Positions 1 through 12,217 of a DNA stretch of 64,000 nt are shown piece by piece. The position numbers and the translations under genes were made by a program. The notes below the pieces were generated by a model. That model was given only the letters and a program-made list of their open reading frames with translations, searched no databases and had not been told where the DNA came from. Within the stretch, counting starts at the first letter, position 1. Each line of letters starts with the position of its first letter. Source of the DNA: Phaeosaccion multiseriatum (Eukaryota > Ochrophyta, other classes); the NCBI GenBank assembly GCA_965112735.1, contig OZ218956.1, positions 1,426,001 through 1,490,000 on the forward strand, given 5' to 3'.

Positions 1-960
1 TTTTTTTATTATTAAGACACACACATACTTCCAGTGTCCAACGGTGATCGGGGCGTTCCAGATAAAAATGCTCACGTTCGCAGTGGAAACCCTTGCAGAG
101 GCTGATTGGCCATCGGCCTTTTGCTCCGGTACGACGAGGTCTGGCATCTTCTAGATGCGGTTGCCAAGTGGTTGGTCCCAGTTCTGGGCGAAGACTGCTG
201 GATCGAGCCCGATACAAACGTATCGTATGGGCTCTTTGGCTCGACACGCTGCGTGCTGCCAATGTTGTTGCCTCACCGTCGGCGGACTTGATGCGCACAG
301 ACACGAAATGTCACCACCGCACCAACATTAGACTTAGAAGGTGGCTCGGTCCCGAGGTACAGTGGCAAGAACTTTGGCCACTCGCACCGCGATAGGCGTT
401 ACGACCAATGCCATATTGCCGACACAGAGGAGTTTCGCTTTTGCAATGCCTGGATCCCCATCATCCCGTCCGGGGCAGCACTGGACAGCGTTGACCTTGG
501 TTGCTACCGCTGGAGACGTGTGCGCGTGGGTACCATTAGCGATCCACTGGGGGAATCCTTGCCATAGGGTCTCGTTGAGGAGCCTCGCATGTCAATCGCT
601 GCCACGTTTCGTCGTCAAGAGGCGCACCGATCTGCGTGACATCAGCGACATCACACCAACAAGCAACCACAGCACCGCTACAGTAGGCACCGACTCCGCC
701 ATTGTAGCAGCGGGCCGAGTGCGATGTCGTGTAGTGAGATTGGCGAGGTGGCGCTCTCTCGCAGACTCAGTTTTGTAGCAAAAGGCCCTTCCCGGCTTCA
801 GCCATTGGTACCCTGGGGGTTTCCGGGTTGGTCTGTGCAGCGACTCGAGCAGGGATCTTCCGAGCTGCAAACTGCGAGGCTCGGCCTGAGACAGCTCCGC
901 ATATTTTTTGTAATTAAAAAATTTAATTTGATTTTAAAGAGTAACTTTTAACGAGGACCC
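1..960. other. No convincing gene; open frames in register on both strands
   Basis: I do not recognise a gene here. On the minus strand one frame runs from about 870 to the window edge, broken only by stops near 592, 334, 328 and 148. Its first stretch starts MAESVPTVAVLWLLVG, a hydrophobic signal-like start. The plus frame in exact antisense codon register is also open for long stretches, for example 292-561. This could be a decayed gene or mobile-element remnant, or just a low-stop GC-rich stretch. An AT-rich stretch at 903-950 marks the boundary with the next gene's 3' end. Confidence 0.25.
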
Positions 961-969
961 GTTTGCTCC

Positions 970-3900
970 TCACCGCCTCCCGCCCACCCAAACCCTTCCT
1001 GTGGGGTCCTCTTGCTCTGCGAAGTGGCGCAGATCGTATTGGCCCGGGCCGGGTGACGTCACTGCATCGACCTCTCGCTTGGCCCAATGCAGTTGCTCGT
1101 TGGTGAGCAGCAACGGCCTCTTAGTGCTGCTGTTGTCACCTCCACCGCTGGTGCTGCTGCCGCGCCGCCCCCTAGCCCCCCTCCTCCCCCTCCTCCCCCT
1201 ACTTGTAGCACCCGCTGCCGTATCACCAACTGCTGCTGCTGCTGCTGCTGCTGCCGCCTCACCAGCGGCTCCAAGCCCAGCTCCGCCGGTCCCTCCCGCC
1301 CTTGCCGCGGCGAGGAGGATGCTGTGCGAGAGAGAACCGTTCCCACCACCACGGCCACCACCACTACCCCCCTTCTTCGTTCCTCCCACCGCCTCGATAG
1401 ACCCGTACGTCGGGCCGGGTCTGAGCCTCCCCTGCTGAGTCTCAAGAGTGTGCCTCCCGCCCCGCCCCGCCGAGATTCGCCGGAGCGCCTCCTCGTCTCT
1501 CTGGAACTTGAGCAGTCGAATTACTTCGCGCCGTACCTCGTTCTTCTCCTCTGCGGCCTTTTGCAGAATGGCCCGACGGGCCCTCTTCTCGAGCTCTGCG
1601 TCTCCCTGCAAAGTGCATCAGTTTGAAGTTTTGAATTGAAGTTCGTGGGTTCAAGTTCGGTTCAGGTCAGGACGGGGGAGGGGGGTGGTTTAAAGCAAAT
1701 AAAAGGAGGCCCACAACCAAAACAAGAAAGTGACAAACACACACTCATCGAGGCTGCCCATACATATAAGGACTGGTCGCAGCAAGGCACTGTTTCAGCG
1801 GCAGTCTCGGTTGTCAGCTCAACTCACCATTTGCTGCGCGTGAGCGAGCGCCTCCTTGGGCGATATGATGCATTTGATGAGGTAGTTGCGCAAGTTGTCC
1901 TCGATCTCGTGCTGCAAGCTCTTGACGGCGTTTCTAGTAGGGGGAAAGGGGTCAAGAGGGAGGCGCGGGTGGGCGGGTTGGGGTGTGAATATATGCTGCA
2001 TGTGTGTCTGTCTATCAGTCTGTCTGTCTGTCTGCATGTATGATACATGTCAGCATGTGTTGAACGATTCTCTCTTTTTAACGACACCCTTCCGGAGCCC
2101 CCAGCCACCCCCCCCAACTCTCTCCTCCTTCTCACCTGTGTAACGCCGTGTGCATAGTCTGCTCCAAACGCCTCCGTTCTTGCCCCTCCTTGAGTTGCTC
2201 ATACTCCTTCTCCTTCTTCTTCCTCCACTCGTCCTCTATCCTCCAGTGCTCGGCCTCTTGCGCCTTCTTGCTCTCGAGCTCCTGCCTCACGAGCTCTGCC
2301 CGGGCACTCCTCTCGCTGGCCTGTTGCATGGTGCGCAACTGGCGCTCGTGCTGATGGATGAAAGAGGGCGGGGGGTGGGAGACTAGTAAGTAGAGCACAA
2401 GCAACCGCACCACTTGCATTCCCTCCCTCCCTCCCTCCCTCCCTCCCTCCCTCCCTCCCTCCCTCCCTCACTCACTCACTCACTCACTCACTCACTCACT
2501 CACTCACTCACTCACTCACTCACTCACTCACTCACTCACTCACTCACTCACTCACTCACTCACCTCAGCATGTCTCGCCCTCTCTCCTCTCCGCTGCTCC
2601 TGCGCCTGATACTCCGCCACCCTCCCGTAGTACTCATCCAGCCGGGCCACGAGGTACTCCCCTCTCCGCTCCTCCGTCCGCCGCTCCTTGGCCAGCATGG
2701 CCCCGTTCTTTTGCAGCTCCTCCGAGACAATCTGCTCAATCTCCTTCTCCGTCAGCACGACTGCCTTGAACTCGCCCGGCTGCACCAGACCACAGCCTTC
2801 TTGTTGCGCTCCCGCCGCCCCTTTGGGTGCACCTGCCAGGTCTCCTCCCCCTCCCCCCGTCCGTAGCAGCATGTCCGTTACCCCCCTGTCGGCCCGTAGA
2901 GTGGAGTCGAAACCGTAGTCATACGACGTCATTGCGCTCCTCCCCGGCTCATGTGACTCGTGTACAGTAGCCGTGTGACCCACACCCCACGCCTCTCTCT
3001 CTCGGTCCATCCGCGGACTGTGCGAGCGTTTGCCCGTCTTTGAAGCCACCATCTTCTCTACCGTCTCCGCCAAGCGATTCAGAGGGCTCGGCGAGCGGTA
3101 GCGCGAACGTGAGCTGCCGCGAGAGGCGGTAGGTGCGGCGGCGGTCAGGCTCGAGGGAGAGAGGGATCTCTTCCTCCCCCTGCCGCGCATCGCCTCACGG
3201 AAACCTCCACCTTGTTCTCCTGCGTGGCAGATTGGACTCTGGGGAGCACTGGTAGAGAGAGGCCGAAGGGCTGCCGCAGATGACACCCCAGATACCCCAG
3301 ATGGCGACACCTGCCCCTCGTGCGGCTTGTGCTGCTCCTGCTGCTGGTCCTGCTGCTGGTCCTGCTGCTGCTCCTGCTGCTGGTCCTGCTGCTGCTCCTG
3401 CTGCTGCTCCTGCTGCTGCTCCTGGCGTTCCTCTTGCTCGTCCTCCCGCTCCTGCTCCTGCCCCTCTCGTCCCCCCTCTCGCTCCTCCTCTCTCCCCCCC
3501 TCCCCCTCCTCATGTGCGTCAAGCTCACAGTAGTGGCGACCGCTGATGATCAACGCCGCAGCCACGTCCCCTTCGTCATCTCCCTCCACTAACGCCACGA
3601 TATCCTCCCCTCTGCCCACCGTCTGTCCCAGAGGGGCGTCACAGCACACAAGACGCCGGCGTTGGACATTCACCATCCCAGTCACAGATGCTGCCAAGAG
3701 CCCTTTTCGCCGCTCCTCCGCTCTTCTTACTGCCTCCAAGAGATGAGAGCCCGGCAAGGAAGGGTCCACGACAAGGACGTACGTGCTCGAGCGGACTCGA
3801 ACCTGCACACGGTCGGAGCGAGCGAGCAGAGCCATGGGACTCGACGACGACGGAGCTCCTCCTCCTGCTGTATCACCAACTGCTGCTGCTGCCGGGAACT

Positions 3901-6900
3901 TGCTACTGCTGCTATTGAACCCCCCCTCCTTTCGTGGACTCTCACTACCACCAGATCCAAGTGGGGGTTGGCGGCGACGGCGGGGGCTGCTACTGAAGCT
4001 GCTGCGAGGGGAACCAGTGAGCGATCTGGACCGGAGGCGTTCAGCAGACCAGTCTCCGCTCCCCTCATTGGTCTGGCCTTGCACATGATGCCCTGAGAAG
4101 GTTTTCTTCCACCCCCTACGCACAGCGGCGGAGAGTGAAACAGAAACCGAACCTGACACGGAGCCCCTCATGCTCCACCCGTCGTCCTGCTCGTCCTGCT
4201 CCTCCTGCTCCTCCTCCTCCTCCTCCTCCTCCTGCTGCTGCTCCTCCTCCTCCTCCTCCTGCTGCTGCTGCTGCTGCTCCTCCTCCTCCTCCTCCTCCTC
4301 CGCCTCCTCCTCCTCCTCCTCCTCCTCCTCCTCCTCCTCCTCCTCCTCCACCACCACCTCCTCCTCCTTTGTCTCCTCCTCCTCCACCACCTCCTCCTCC
4401 TTTGTCTCCTCCTCCTCCTGCTCCTGTCCTTCGTCCACCCCTCCCCCCTCGTCTTGGTACCCTTCACCCATCCTATTCCGCTGGTCATGGCCAGCAAATA
4501 CGAGAGGCCTCCCACCGCAGCTATATAGTTTTCCCGAGGGGGGCGAGGGAGAGAAGTCTATAGGAACAATCGTCGTACCAAAGGCTTCGGAGCTGATCGA
4601 GGCACCAGGGCTCGCAGAGGGGAGGGGTGAGCAAGGAGAGCAAGAAGGCCCCACATGGTGGTGGGGCATCGATGGCCTCGCACCCCCCCGGGAGGAGGAG
4701 GTGGCGATGGCGATGCCTTCTTGTCGGTTGTCCTCCTCCTCCTCCTGCTGCTGCTGCTCCTCCTCCTCCTCCTCCTCCTCCTCCTGCTCCTCCTCCTTCT
4801 CCTCTTCTTCCTCTTCCTCTTCCTCCTCTTCCTCTCCCTCCTCCTCCTGCTGCTGTTCTTGTCGCAACTGCGGCTGCTCGTGTGAATCTCGAAGTCTCAT
4901 GTCCGAGCTCCCTTCCTGGGGCAGCCGAACCCTTCCGCTGTCTCTGTTTCCGTCCGACTGTAGCGCCCGCGTACCGGCGCTTGTTCTCTTCCTTCTGCCC
5001 CCGCTCCTTGCTACTTCTTTCCCGTCCCTTTCCCTGTCCTCTCTTTCCTGTGGCCTCAGTTTCCCCACGCCTCCTCTGTGACCTCTGCCTGCGGCCTTGC
5101 TGCCCTTGCTGCCCTTACCCCCCTTGATCCCCTTGCTTGCCTTGCTTGCCTTGCTCGCCTTGTTGGCAAAGAAGCTGCCTTCTCGGGCAAATCCTTCGCT
5201 TCCGTCGGTGGTGGTATCAACGGCGGGGGCACTACTGCTCATGCTGCTTGCGCTCTTGCTTCGCCGTCTTCCTACCGCCAGACTAGTGCCACGGGCGTAC
5301 GGTGGAGTCTTCTCGCCAATGCCGCCGCCGCCGCCGCCGTTGCTGCTGTGGCTACTTTCTCCTCCACCTCCCCGCCGCTCCTGCTGCTGCTTGTCCTTCC
5401 TTCTCCGAGCTCTCTCCTCCCTCCGTTCGGGAGAGGGAAGCTGACCCCCCATGACCACAAAGAGGTGAGCATCCGTCGCCGCCCCCTCCAGGCGACTCTT
5501 GGGTGAGCTCGGATGCAGGTTGAGGGCCTTGACGTTTACAGTCAGCGGCAGCGGACGCGACACCGGTGACGGCTGAGGAGGGGCCGCTACCACCCCACTG
5601 TCACCCATCCCTTCTTCCTCCTCCTCCTCTTCCTCCTCCTCCTGTTGCTGCTGCTGCTGCTGCTCCTCCTCCCCCTGCTGCTGCTGCTGCTGCTCGACGA
5701 CTTCTTTCCCTCTGCCCCCTCCCCTCACAACAGCGGCCGTTCGGGGAGCGTCAGCCGTAGCACCAACAGCCTGACCTAAGCCATCTGTCAGATCCGCTGG
5801 AACCCTTTTCGCGCCCCCCCACTCGGAGTCTACGTCAGAGTCCCTGTGCAGCCAATTGGTAATCGATGTCTTGTCCTCCTCCTCCTCCTCCTCCCCCTCC
5901 TCCTCCTCCTCCTCCTCCTCCTCCTCCTCCTCCTCCTCCTCCTCCTCCTCCTCCTCCTCCTCCTCCTCGTCCTTGTTATCCTCATCTTCCTCCTCTTCCT
6001 CCTCCTTGTCTTGCTCCTCTTCCTCTTCCATGTCTCGCCCCCCCTCCACCTCCGCCTCCTCCTCCGCACTTTCTCGAATACTCTTTTTACGATCAAACAC
6101 GGGAGAGGGAGACTGTGAGGTCGAGGCAGAGGTGGGGGGCGATTCAGAGTCTGAGCCGAAAAGGGAAAGATCTCGCTGCAACTGCTGCTGCCGCTGCTGC
6201 TGCTGCTGCTCCTCCTCCTCCTCCTCTTTCTCCCGCTGCCGCAGCTGCTGCTCCTCCTGGCGCTGCAGCAACCGAAGTGCCTCCCTCTGTTCCTTAACCC
6301 GAATCTTCTTCAGCCTTCTCTGCTCCTCCTCCCACTGGTGCAGCTCCGCAGGACTGGACACAGGCCGTAGGCTGCCTGCCCAGCAGGCACTGGTCTCCAC
6401 GAGAGGGTTCGCCCTCATGCTGTTAGGCCCTCCTTCTCCTCCCCCTCCTCCCCCTCCTCCCCCTCCTCCTCCTCCTCCTCCTCTTGCTGCTGCTGCTTTC
6501 TGTCCTGCCTTGGAATACACGCTGCCATGACGCTTCGCACTTTCAGACTTCGAGGCCTCGCCGGAGGACATTCTCCGAACGAACTCTCGCTGGCGAGCAG
6601 CCGCACTGATTGCTCCTGGCTCTACTCCTGCCCTCTCCCTCGCCTCTTCCTCCGGCGACGCCATGGACGCCACAGATGGCGAAGCAGAGGGGGCAGAGCG
6701 AAGAGAACCTGAGAGCCAACAGTCGGAGGAGAGATAGAGAGAGGGAGCGTGTGAGAGAACAGAGAGAGATGCTCTACGCAGCAAACAAACAAACAAACAA
6801 ACAAAACAAACAAACGAGCCAACCCACCAACAAACCAACATGGCGCCACAACCACTCACAACTCTTCCCCCTTTCCTTACCTGACCAGCTCGCCTTAGGC

Positions 6901-8212
6901 TTGTCGTTGAGCAGACTGTCTCGCTTCTCCACCTCGGGCTTCCTCCAAGAAGTAGTCCACGACAACTTTTGCTTTCCTTTCCCTGTCCCGGCGAGGGCTA
7001 GCGACTCTGCACTCCCTCTCCTGTCGCCGCCGCCGGAGGTGGAAGACGTTGACACGGCAGACGCGTTGAACATCTTTCGGCGCGATGCGCTTCCTGCGCC
7101 GGTGCTGGCGCTGGTACTTCTCGAGCCTTCGTTCTTTAGCCTCGTCGATGGCCCATCAGTAACGCTGGCCTGTGCTGTCGTGAGCTCCGTCGGTGGCCGG
7201 AACGTAACGGCAATGGGGGGTTGCAATGCCCGCAGCAGTTCGATCTGCTTCGCCTGCTGCTGCCGAGGGGGCAACAAGCCGGCATCCGCGAAGGAGTCGA
7301 CCTTCAGGCCGTTGATGGCCATGAGGAGCATTCCGCGATACAGGGCTGAGGAGTACTGTGCGGCCGCCTCGCCACCCTCCTCCACGTCGGCAATCATCAG
7401 GCGGCGGCCAGAGGGGTCGGGCTCCTGCGTAGGTTCAGTTCCGAGTAGGGGGGGGGGGTTGGGTTGTGTTGAAAGCATTCAGAATGGGAATCTTGAGGGT
7501 CAGAGCGTACGAGAGGCAGAGGGACCGCATCGAGTGATGACGCTGATGGAGGTGATGACGGATCCCAGAGTCAAGATATGCGTACCAAATGGATTTTCCA
7601 CTCGTTGAATGGGCGGTTGAATTGGCAAACAATCCTCCCAGACGGGGCTGTACTGCTGCTGCTGAAGGACGAGCTCCGGCTGTAGTTGCTGGCATTACTA
7701 CTGAGCGAGTCCCTGCTGTACGTGCTCCCCTTCCTGCTGCCCATGCGTCTCAGTCCCTCGCGACCGTTATCGACACCAGCCACCCCGGTCGATCCAGCGA
7801 AATCTACGCTTCCTCCCTCTACTGCTGGTTGGGCTTCTCCTCCACTTGTGGCTGCTTCGTCTTCGGCTGTTGGTGGAAGAGCACTAGGTGGCTCCATGGC
7901 TGATGCTGCTGCCGGTGCTGCTGCTCGCCTCGTAGGCTCGCCCACCCCACCCTCCTCTGCCTGGCCTTCAATCTCGCCAAGGGACGCCCTGGAAGTAGAA
8001 GCTTCTCCATCAGTCACGCCGTCAGGCGTAGCAGGAGGAGGAGGTGCCCCTGGCTCTCCTCCTGCACCAAGACCATGGCTGGCGACAGGGGCAGAAGCGA
8101 GATCAACAGGTCCGGCACCACCCTCAGTAGCACCAGCAGCGGGACTGGAGGGCGACAGGGTAGGAGTACGGAGCTCGTCACCGCCTTCAGCGTCTTCAGG
8201 TATGGAGGTCAT
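970..8212 (-). CDS. Giant PDZ / Glu-rich / coiled-coil protein with PG-rich tail motif
   Basis: Six exons: 8212-7586, 7424-6881, 6708-2564, 2350-2136, 1933-1828 and 1605-970. They join at GT-AG sites to 2,090 codons. Residues about 190-290 resemble a PDZ domain: IADVEEGGEAA, then GMLLMAINGLKVDSF, ending ALQPPIAVTFRPP. The splice between exons 1 and 2 falls inside it. Exon 3 is mostly low complexity with long poly-Glu and Gln runs; about residues 1350-1440 (VQVRVRSSTYVLVVDPSLPG onward) look folded and perhaps ubiquitin-like. The C terminus is a charged coiled coil, then SPGPGQYDLRHF, a sperm-tail PG-rich (STPGR/SHIPPO) type motif. PDZ plus STPGR suggests a scaffold, possibly on microtubules or axonemes; that is inference. 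The start is the first Met of exon 1. It is head-to-head with the gene at 8594. Confidence 0.7.
2419..2563 (-). repeat. (GTGA)n/(GGGA)n microsatellite beginning at a splice donor
   Basis: On the coding (minus) strand, intron 3 of the giant PDZ gene opens directly with about 24 GTGA units (2563-2467) and continues with about 12 GGGA units (2467-2419). The donor itself, GAG then GTGAGT, is the first repeat unit. Confidence 0.9.
4190..4432 (-). repeat. Interrupted TCC/TGC trinucleotide tract coding Glu and Gln runs
   Basis: An imperfect TCC and TGC run on the plus strand lies in exon 3 of the giant PDZ gene. Read on the minus strand it encodes alternating poly-Glu and poly-Gln blocks. Similar shorter tracts lie at about 4733-4855 and 5605-5695. 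Confidence 0.85.
5875..5970 (-). repeat. (TCC)n tract coding poly-Glu
   Basis: A near-perfect TCC tract of roughly 30 units on the plus strand, read as GAG/GAA codons on the coding minus strand. It gives one of the longest poly-Glu runs of the giant PDZ protein. Confidence 0.9.
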
Positions 8213-8593
8213 GGACAGCCCGGCGCAACAACAAAAGACTTTTGCCGAAGCGGAGAATCTCTATAAGCTCACTCAGCCAAACCACAACACCAATAAGAGG
8301 ACAGCCACTTCTTCTCCTACATGGCCATGTTCTTCCGATATCGTTCTTCCCTACCACCCTGAGCAGTCCCTCTTTTTTTGTTTGAGGGAAGTATAAGCAT
8401 TCAACCGCCCAGATAACGAGCTGGAATTCAAATTTATTCCTCGGGGGCTATAAAATTCAAACCCCCTTCTTCCTTCTCCCTCTCTCTCTCTCCCTTTTAA
8501 TAAGAAAGTCTGCCTTGGAGGGGGGAGCAATGTTGTGTTGCAGGCCATCTTCTCTATCAGTGGAGGGATCGGGATTTTCTTGAGTCCCTAAAG
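8213..8593. promoter_or_regulatory. Divergent promoter region with TATA-like box
   Basis: The 381 bp between two outward-facing start codons (minus 8212, plus 8594). A TATA-like GCTATAAAAT lies at 8448-8457, about 140 bp before the plus-strand ATG. A CT-rich run follows at about 8465-8495. No other motif is claimed. Confidence 0.4.
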
Positions 8594-11013
8594 ATGGCGG
8601 CAGGGGAGGATGATGAAAGCATCGAGGCACTTTTGCTCGAGGCGCTTGCCGCACCACCACCTCCACCAGAAGCAGCAGCTAACGAGTGCCTCCTACACCA
8701 GTCGGAGGAGTACGAATATGATCCCAAGAAACAGCTGTACAATGGCGACATATCTAGTCTCGTGGAGCAGCCACCGTCTGGAGATCGAATGCCAGCTCCA
8801 CTCGGAAGAGGGGGGCGAGGAGGACAAGGAGGGGAATATAAAGCAGGAGATTCAACAGTCACCACCACAGGCGGAGTATCTCGTTTATCTGCCACGATTG
8901 AGGGGGTCGGAGTGGGGCATAGAGCACTCAATTCGAGACGTCGGGGCACCAGTGCTAGCAGGGGCAGAGGCAAGACGGAGGGTTTCGCAATGACCAATCT
9001 AGTGTGTCAACACGAGGCTCTGCGTACCTATGCATGCGACCTGTGTCTTCAGCTCAATGCGGCCAACGAGAAGAACGACGATCTCATGGTGAGTGAGACA
9101 CAATCAATACGGGAAAGAAAGAGAAAGGTGGCTTTTTTTGCAAGCTGCAAGCCAGCGTGACGGCCTTTTGTGGCTCATGATATCTTGGTCAGCACCTCCA
9201 CTATATGTATCGCCCTCACCCTTGACTTCCCCTCCTTCTCCTGAAATGGTACTTCAACACGCACATTCGGCGCGTCCGCTCAGGCACACTTACTGCTGCT
9301 CACCGCGGCGTACAACAGCACAGGTGGAGGAGCAGTCGAGAAGGAGGCGGGTAAACGCGCCCGGCAGACGAACGAGTCAAGGGGAGACTTGGACGGTGTG
9401 GAGAGAGGGAGAACCAACAGCAGTACCCGCGGCAGCACCAGCACCAGTGACTGTGAAAGAGAGTGCAGGGGTAGCAGAGGCAAGGAACGTGATGAGATGT
9501 GTAGAAAGGAAGACAACGGTGACGATGAAGAAGAGCAACATGGAGAAGGGATAGAAGGACAGGAAGAAAGACAACAGCAAGAAGAAGAAGTTCGAGAGGA
9601 AGGTCGACAAGTCTCGCTTATGACTCTCGCCCAGCTGAGGGGCACAATGCTCCAGGCAAGCTCCGCAGAGGCCCGCCACGCGCGAGAGTGTGTTACGCTG
9701 GTACAGCAGCAACTCGACGACCGCACCTACGCGCTACAGCGACTGAGAGTGCAGGCTAAGGAGCACCGTGCGAAGAGCGAGTCGGACGGTCACCGCTATC
9801 GAGTCCGCCTCGTTTCACTGCAGAAGGACCTGGACCTCGCTCAGCTTACAGAGCAGCGCCTGGCTCAGGTGAGGCGGAGAGCCTGGACGTGAAGGAGAAC
9901 AGAGGGTGGTGGTGGTGGTGGAGGAGGAGGAGGAGGAGGAGGAGGAGGAGGAGGAGGAGGAGGAGGAGGAGGAGGAAGAAGAAAGAGGAGGGTTGAGGAG
10001 AGACGGCGGGGAAAGGTGGGGATGAGTGGATGCCCCGTACTTCACACGTTGTGTCTTGTTCGCAAGAGAGAGAGAGAGAGGGTTGCCCATTGTCTTTCCT
10101 GCTTGCCGCTCGCGCCGTCCCTCCCTCATAATTCACTCTCCCTCCCCCCCTATGGCATTCCATCCAGCTGCTGCGGGAGTCTGAGGACAGTGAGGCGTGT
10201 TTGCATGCGGCGCTTGGCGAGGCGGAGAAGGACAAGGCGCAGGGAGAGGCAGAAAGGTACGGGAGTGCATCAATGGACTCGATGGATTGATTAGGGATCG
10301 ATTTGTATTGGGCAAACAATGACTGTGTCATTTGTATGGGCAAGGCATGCCTCATGGTTTGTCACATGGCAAGGTCTGGCCCGTGCAAGCACGCATAAGC
10401 TTGTTCTTCATCCATCCTATCTTGTCTATACCCTTCTATCTAGCAGCACTGCACCCATCGTTTCTCGTTTACATCAGCTTTTTCTTCGTTCTTCATCCCT
10501 GTTGTCTTGTGTCTTCACCCTTTTATCTAATAGCGCTGCACCCATCGTTTACACGCCTCCCACCCACCCCCCCACCACCCCCTCCACACCAGAGAGTCGC
10601 TCCGTGCCGAGCTGGAACGAACGCAGGAGCTACTCGAGGAGGAACGGCAGCGCACACTCTGTCTGCAACAAGACTTGGAGAGCAGCAGAGAACGCAACCT
10701 CCGTGCAGAGGGCCGGGTGGCGGTGCTGAGCAGCGGAGACATGGCTGAGGTGGAGGCGAGGTTGGCCATGGAGGCGCAGCGCACACGACAGGAGATGGAG
10801 CGAGAGAGGGGCTTGCTGTGGACGGAGGTGGCTGAGCTCAAGGCCAAACTGGCGGCTGCTACTGCCCAGGCTGCAGCCGCCAATCGCGCTGCAGCGGCTG
10901 CGGAGGAGAGGGCTGCTGCTGCTGCTGGTGGTGGTGGTGGTGGTAGTGGTGTTGGTGAAGCAGCCGCAGAAGCAGCAGCACCTACCACAAGGGGAGCGTT
11001 TGGCAATGGTTGA
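8594..11013 (+). CDS. Coiled-coil protein of unknown function
   Basis: Four exons, 8594-9088, 9284-9868, 10168-10256 and 10593-11013, join in frame to 529 aa. Donors and acceptors are canonical (for example ATG then GTGAGTGAG at 9089, CGCTCAG at 9283). The N-terminal 165 residues are Pro/Gly-rich and end with a Cys/His-containing stretch (CQHEALRTYACDLCLQLNAA). From exon 2 on, heptad-like charged sequence predicts a long coiled coil (TLAQLRGTMLQASSAEAR; RAELERTQELLEEERQRTL). The tail is Ala/Gly-rich. The 3' end is uncertain: a weak donor at 11009 could join to open frame at 11097. I do not recognise a family; a structural role (centrosomal or cytoskeletal type) is only a guess. Confidence 0.65.
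9904..9975 (+). repeat. (GGA)n intronic tract
   Basis: GGT then GGA trinucleotide repeats near the start of intron 2 of the coiled-coil gene, purine-rich in the sense direction. Confidence 0.85.
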
Positions 11014-11052
11014 CTTGAAAGGCGGAGGGGGGAGTTCTCTTTCCCTACCGTA

Positions 11053-11074
11053 GCCTAATCCTAACCCTAACCCT
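11053..11074 (+). repeat. Short telomere-like CCTAA motif
   Basis: The stretch CCTAATCCTAACCCTAACCC holds about three CCCTAA-type units. It lies between the last sure exon of the coiled-coil gene and a downstream open frame. It is too short to be a telomere and may be a chance or interstitial motif. Confidence 0.5.
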
Positions 11075-11096
11075 TCCACACAAAGACGGAGGCCAG

Positions 11097-11794
11097 CCAC
11101 CCTTGTCGCCTCATGCTCCGACGAGCTGAACGATCCTCCTCGGCTTTGTCACCGCGATGCCCGTCCAAGCCAGTCTTGCCAAGTACCAGGCGACCACCAG
11201 CAGCATGTGGTGATACAGCAAGCAGCAGCACCCGCAATCAAAGCTCGCGGTGGAAGCGTTTTCAGAGAGGAGCCATTGGGAAGCGCGCCAGTTGGTGATA
11301 CAGAGCAGCGGCAGCAGCAACAACAGCAGGTCTGGAGCCTCCTCAGCTGCCTGGGGCATAACAGCTCGTTATTCGACTGGAGGGGATGCAGCAGACCGCA
11401 GCTGCTCTCTTTTCTCAATCACCGCGCCATTATGCCCACCATCTGCTTCCATCACCTATTGAACCAGACCTCTCCCGCCCGCTCCCCCAAGGGGACAGGC
11501 GGTCACCAGGAGCAGAGGGTCAGAGGAGGGCGGACAGTCACCGGCGCAGAGTGGCCAGAGGAGGGTAGATGTACTTCAAAACGCGGGTGGACGGACAGTG
11601 CAGTCCCACCGAGAGGCCCAAGTAAGTACCCACAGGCCCGACCAGCGCGACACATTTCGTCTTTTTTCCCTTTCTCACCTACCGCGGTAAAGTGTGCAGA
11701 GTTCGCTCCACTCGCTCAGTGGGTGTGGTTAGGGTGTGGTTCAGTTGAGAATAGGGAAAGAGTGGACGCGGATGGCAACAAGGTAAAAAAATAA
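11097..11794 (+). CDS. Possible 3' exons of the coiled-coil gene, or a separate ORF
   Basis: One plus frame stays open from about 11084 to a stop at 11794. A perfect donor GTAAGT at 11622 and an acceptor at 11699 would remove 78 nt and leave a C terminus VDADGNKVKK. A join from 11008 to 11097 (donor GTTGAC, weak) would keep frame with the upstream coiled-coil gene. The frame contains SAPVGDTEQRQQQQQQ, which carries the VGDT motif seen beside CAG arrays in two other genes. The other plus frames are also open in parts, so coding status is unsure. Confidence 0.35.
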
Positions 11795-12069
11795 ATGAAC
11801 TCTTAACTTATGTATTCGCGCTTACGACCCTATGAATCCTACGCCGACTTGTGCGGGTCCAAAGGAAGCAAGATTCTTCTCGAGGGTTCCTTTTGCACTT
11901 CCATCCCTCGTTCAATATTACTTACACCCGCTCCCTTTTCTCCCATTTCCCGTCTCTTATGTACCGAGTGATGTGCTGTAATAAGCATGATGTGTAGACC
12001 CGAAACGTTCCTTTTACATTTGGGTGGCTGGCGAACACCGGGCTACATGCTAGATAATGGTAGATACTA
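11795..12069. other. Intergenic stretch between converging genes
   Basis: Moderately AT-rich spacer between a plus-strand and a minus-strand 3' end. I see no gene or strong motif in it. Confidence 0.6.
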
Positions 12070-12179
12070 TTAGATGATGGCTGAGAAGGCCCTCTTGCTG
12101 GGTGGAATAAGCTCCGGAGTGAGCGTCTCGGGCAAGCGACCATCCCTCCCGTGCATGCGCATCAAGTGTCTGAAAGAGA

Positions 12180-12217
<38 letters not shown>

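Noticed and set aside
4135-6530. Plus-strand poly-Pro, poly-Ser and poly-Leu ORFs
   Set aside because: They are mirror images of the Glu/Gln-rich coding exon on the minus strand; the minus strand has the splice joins and domains.
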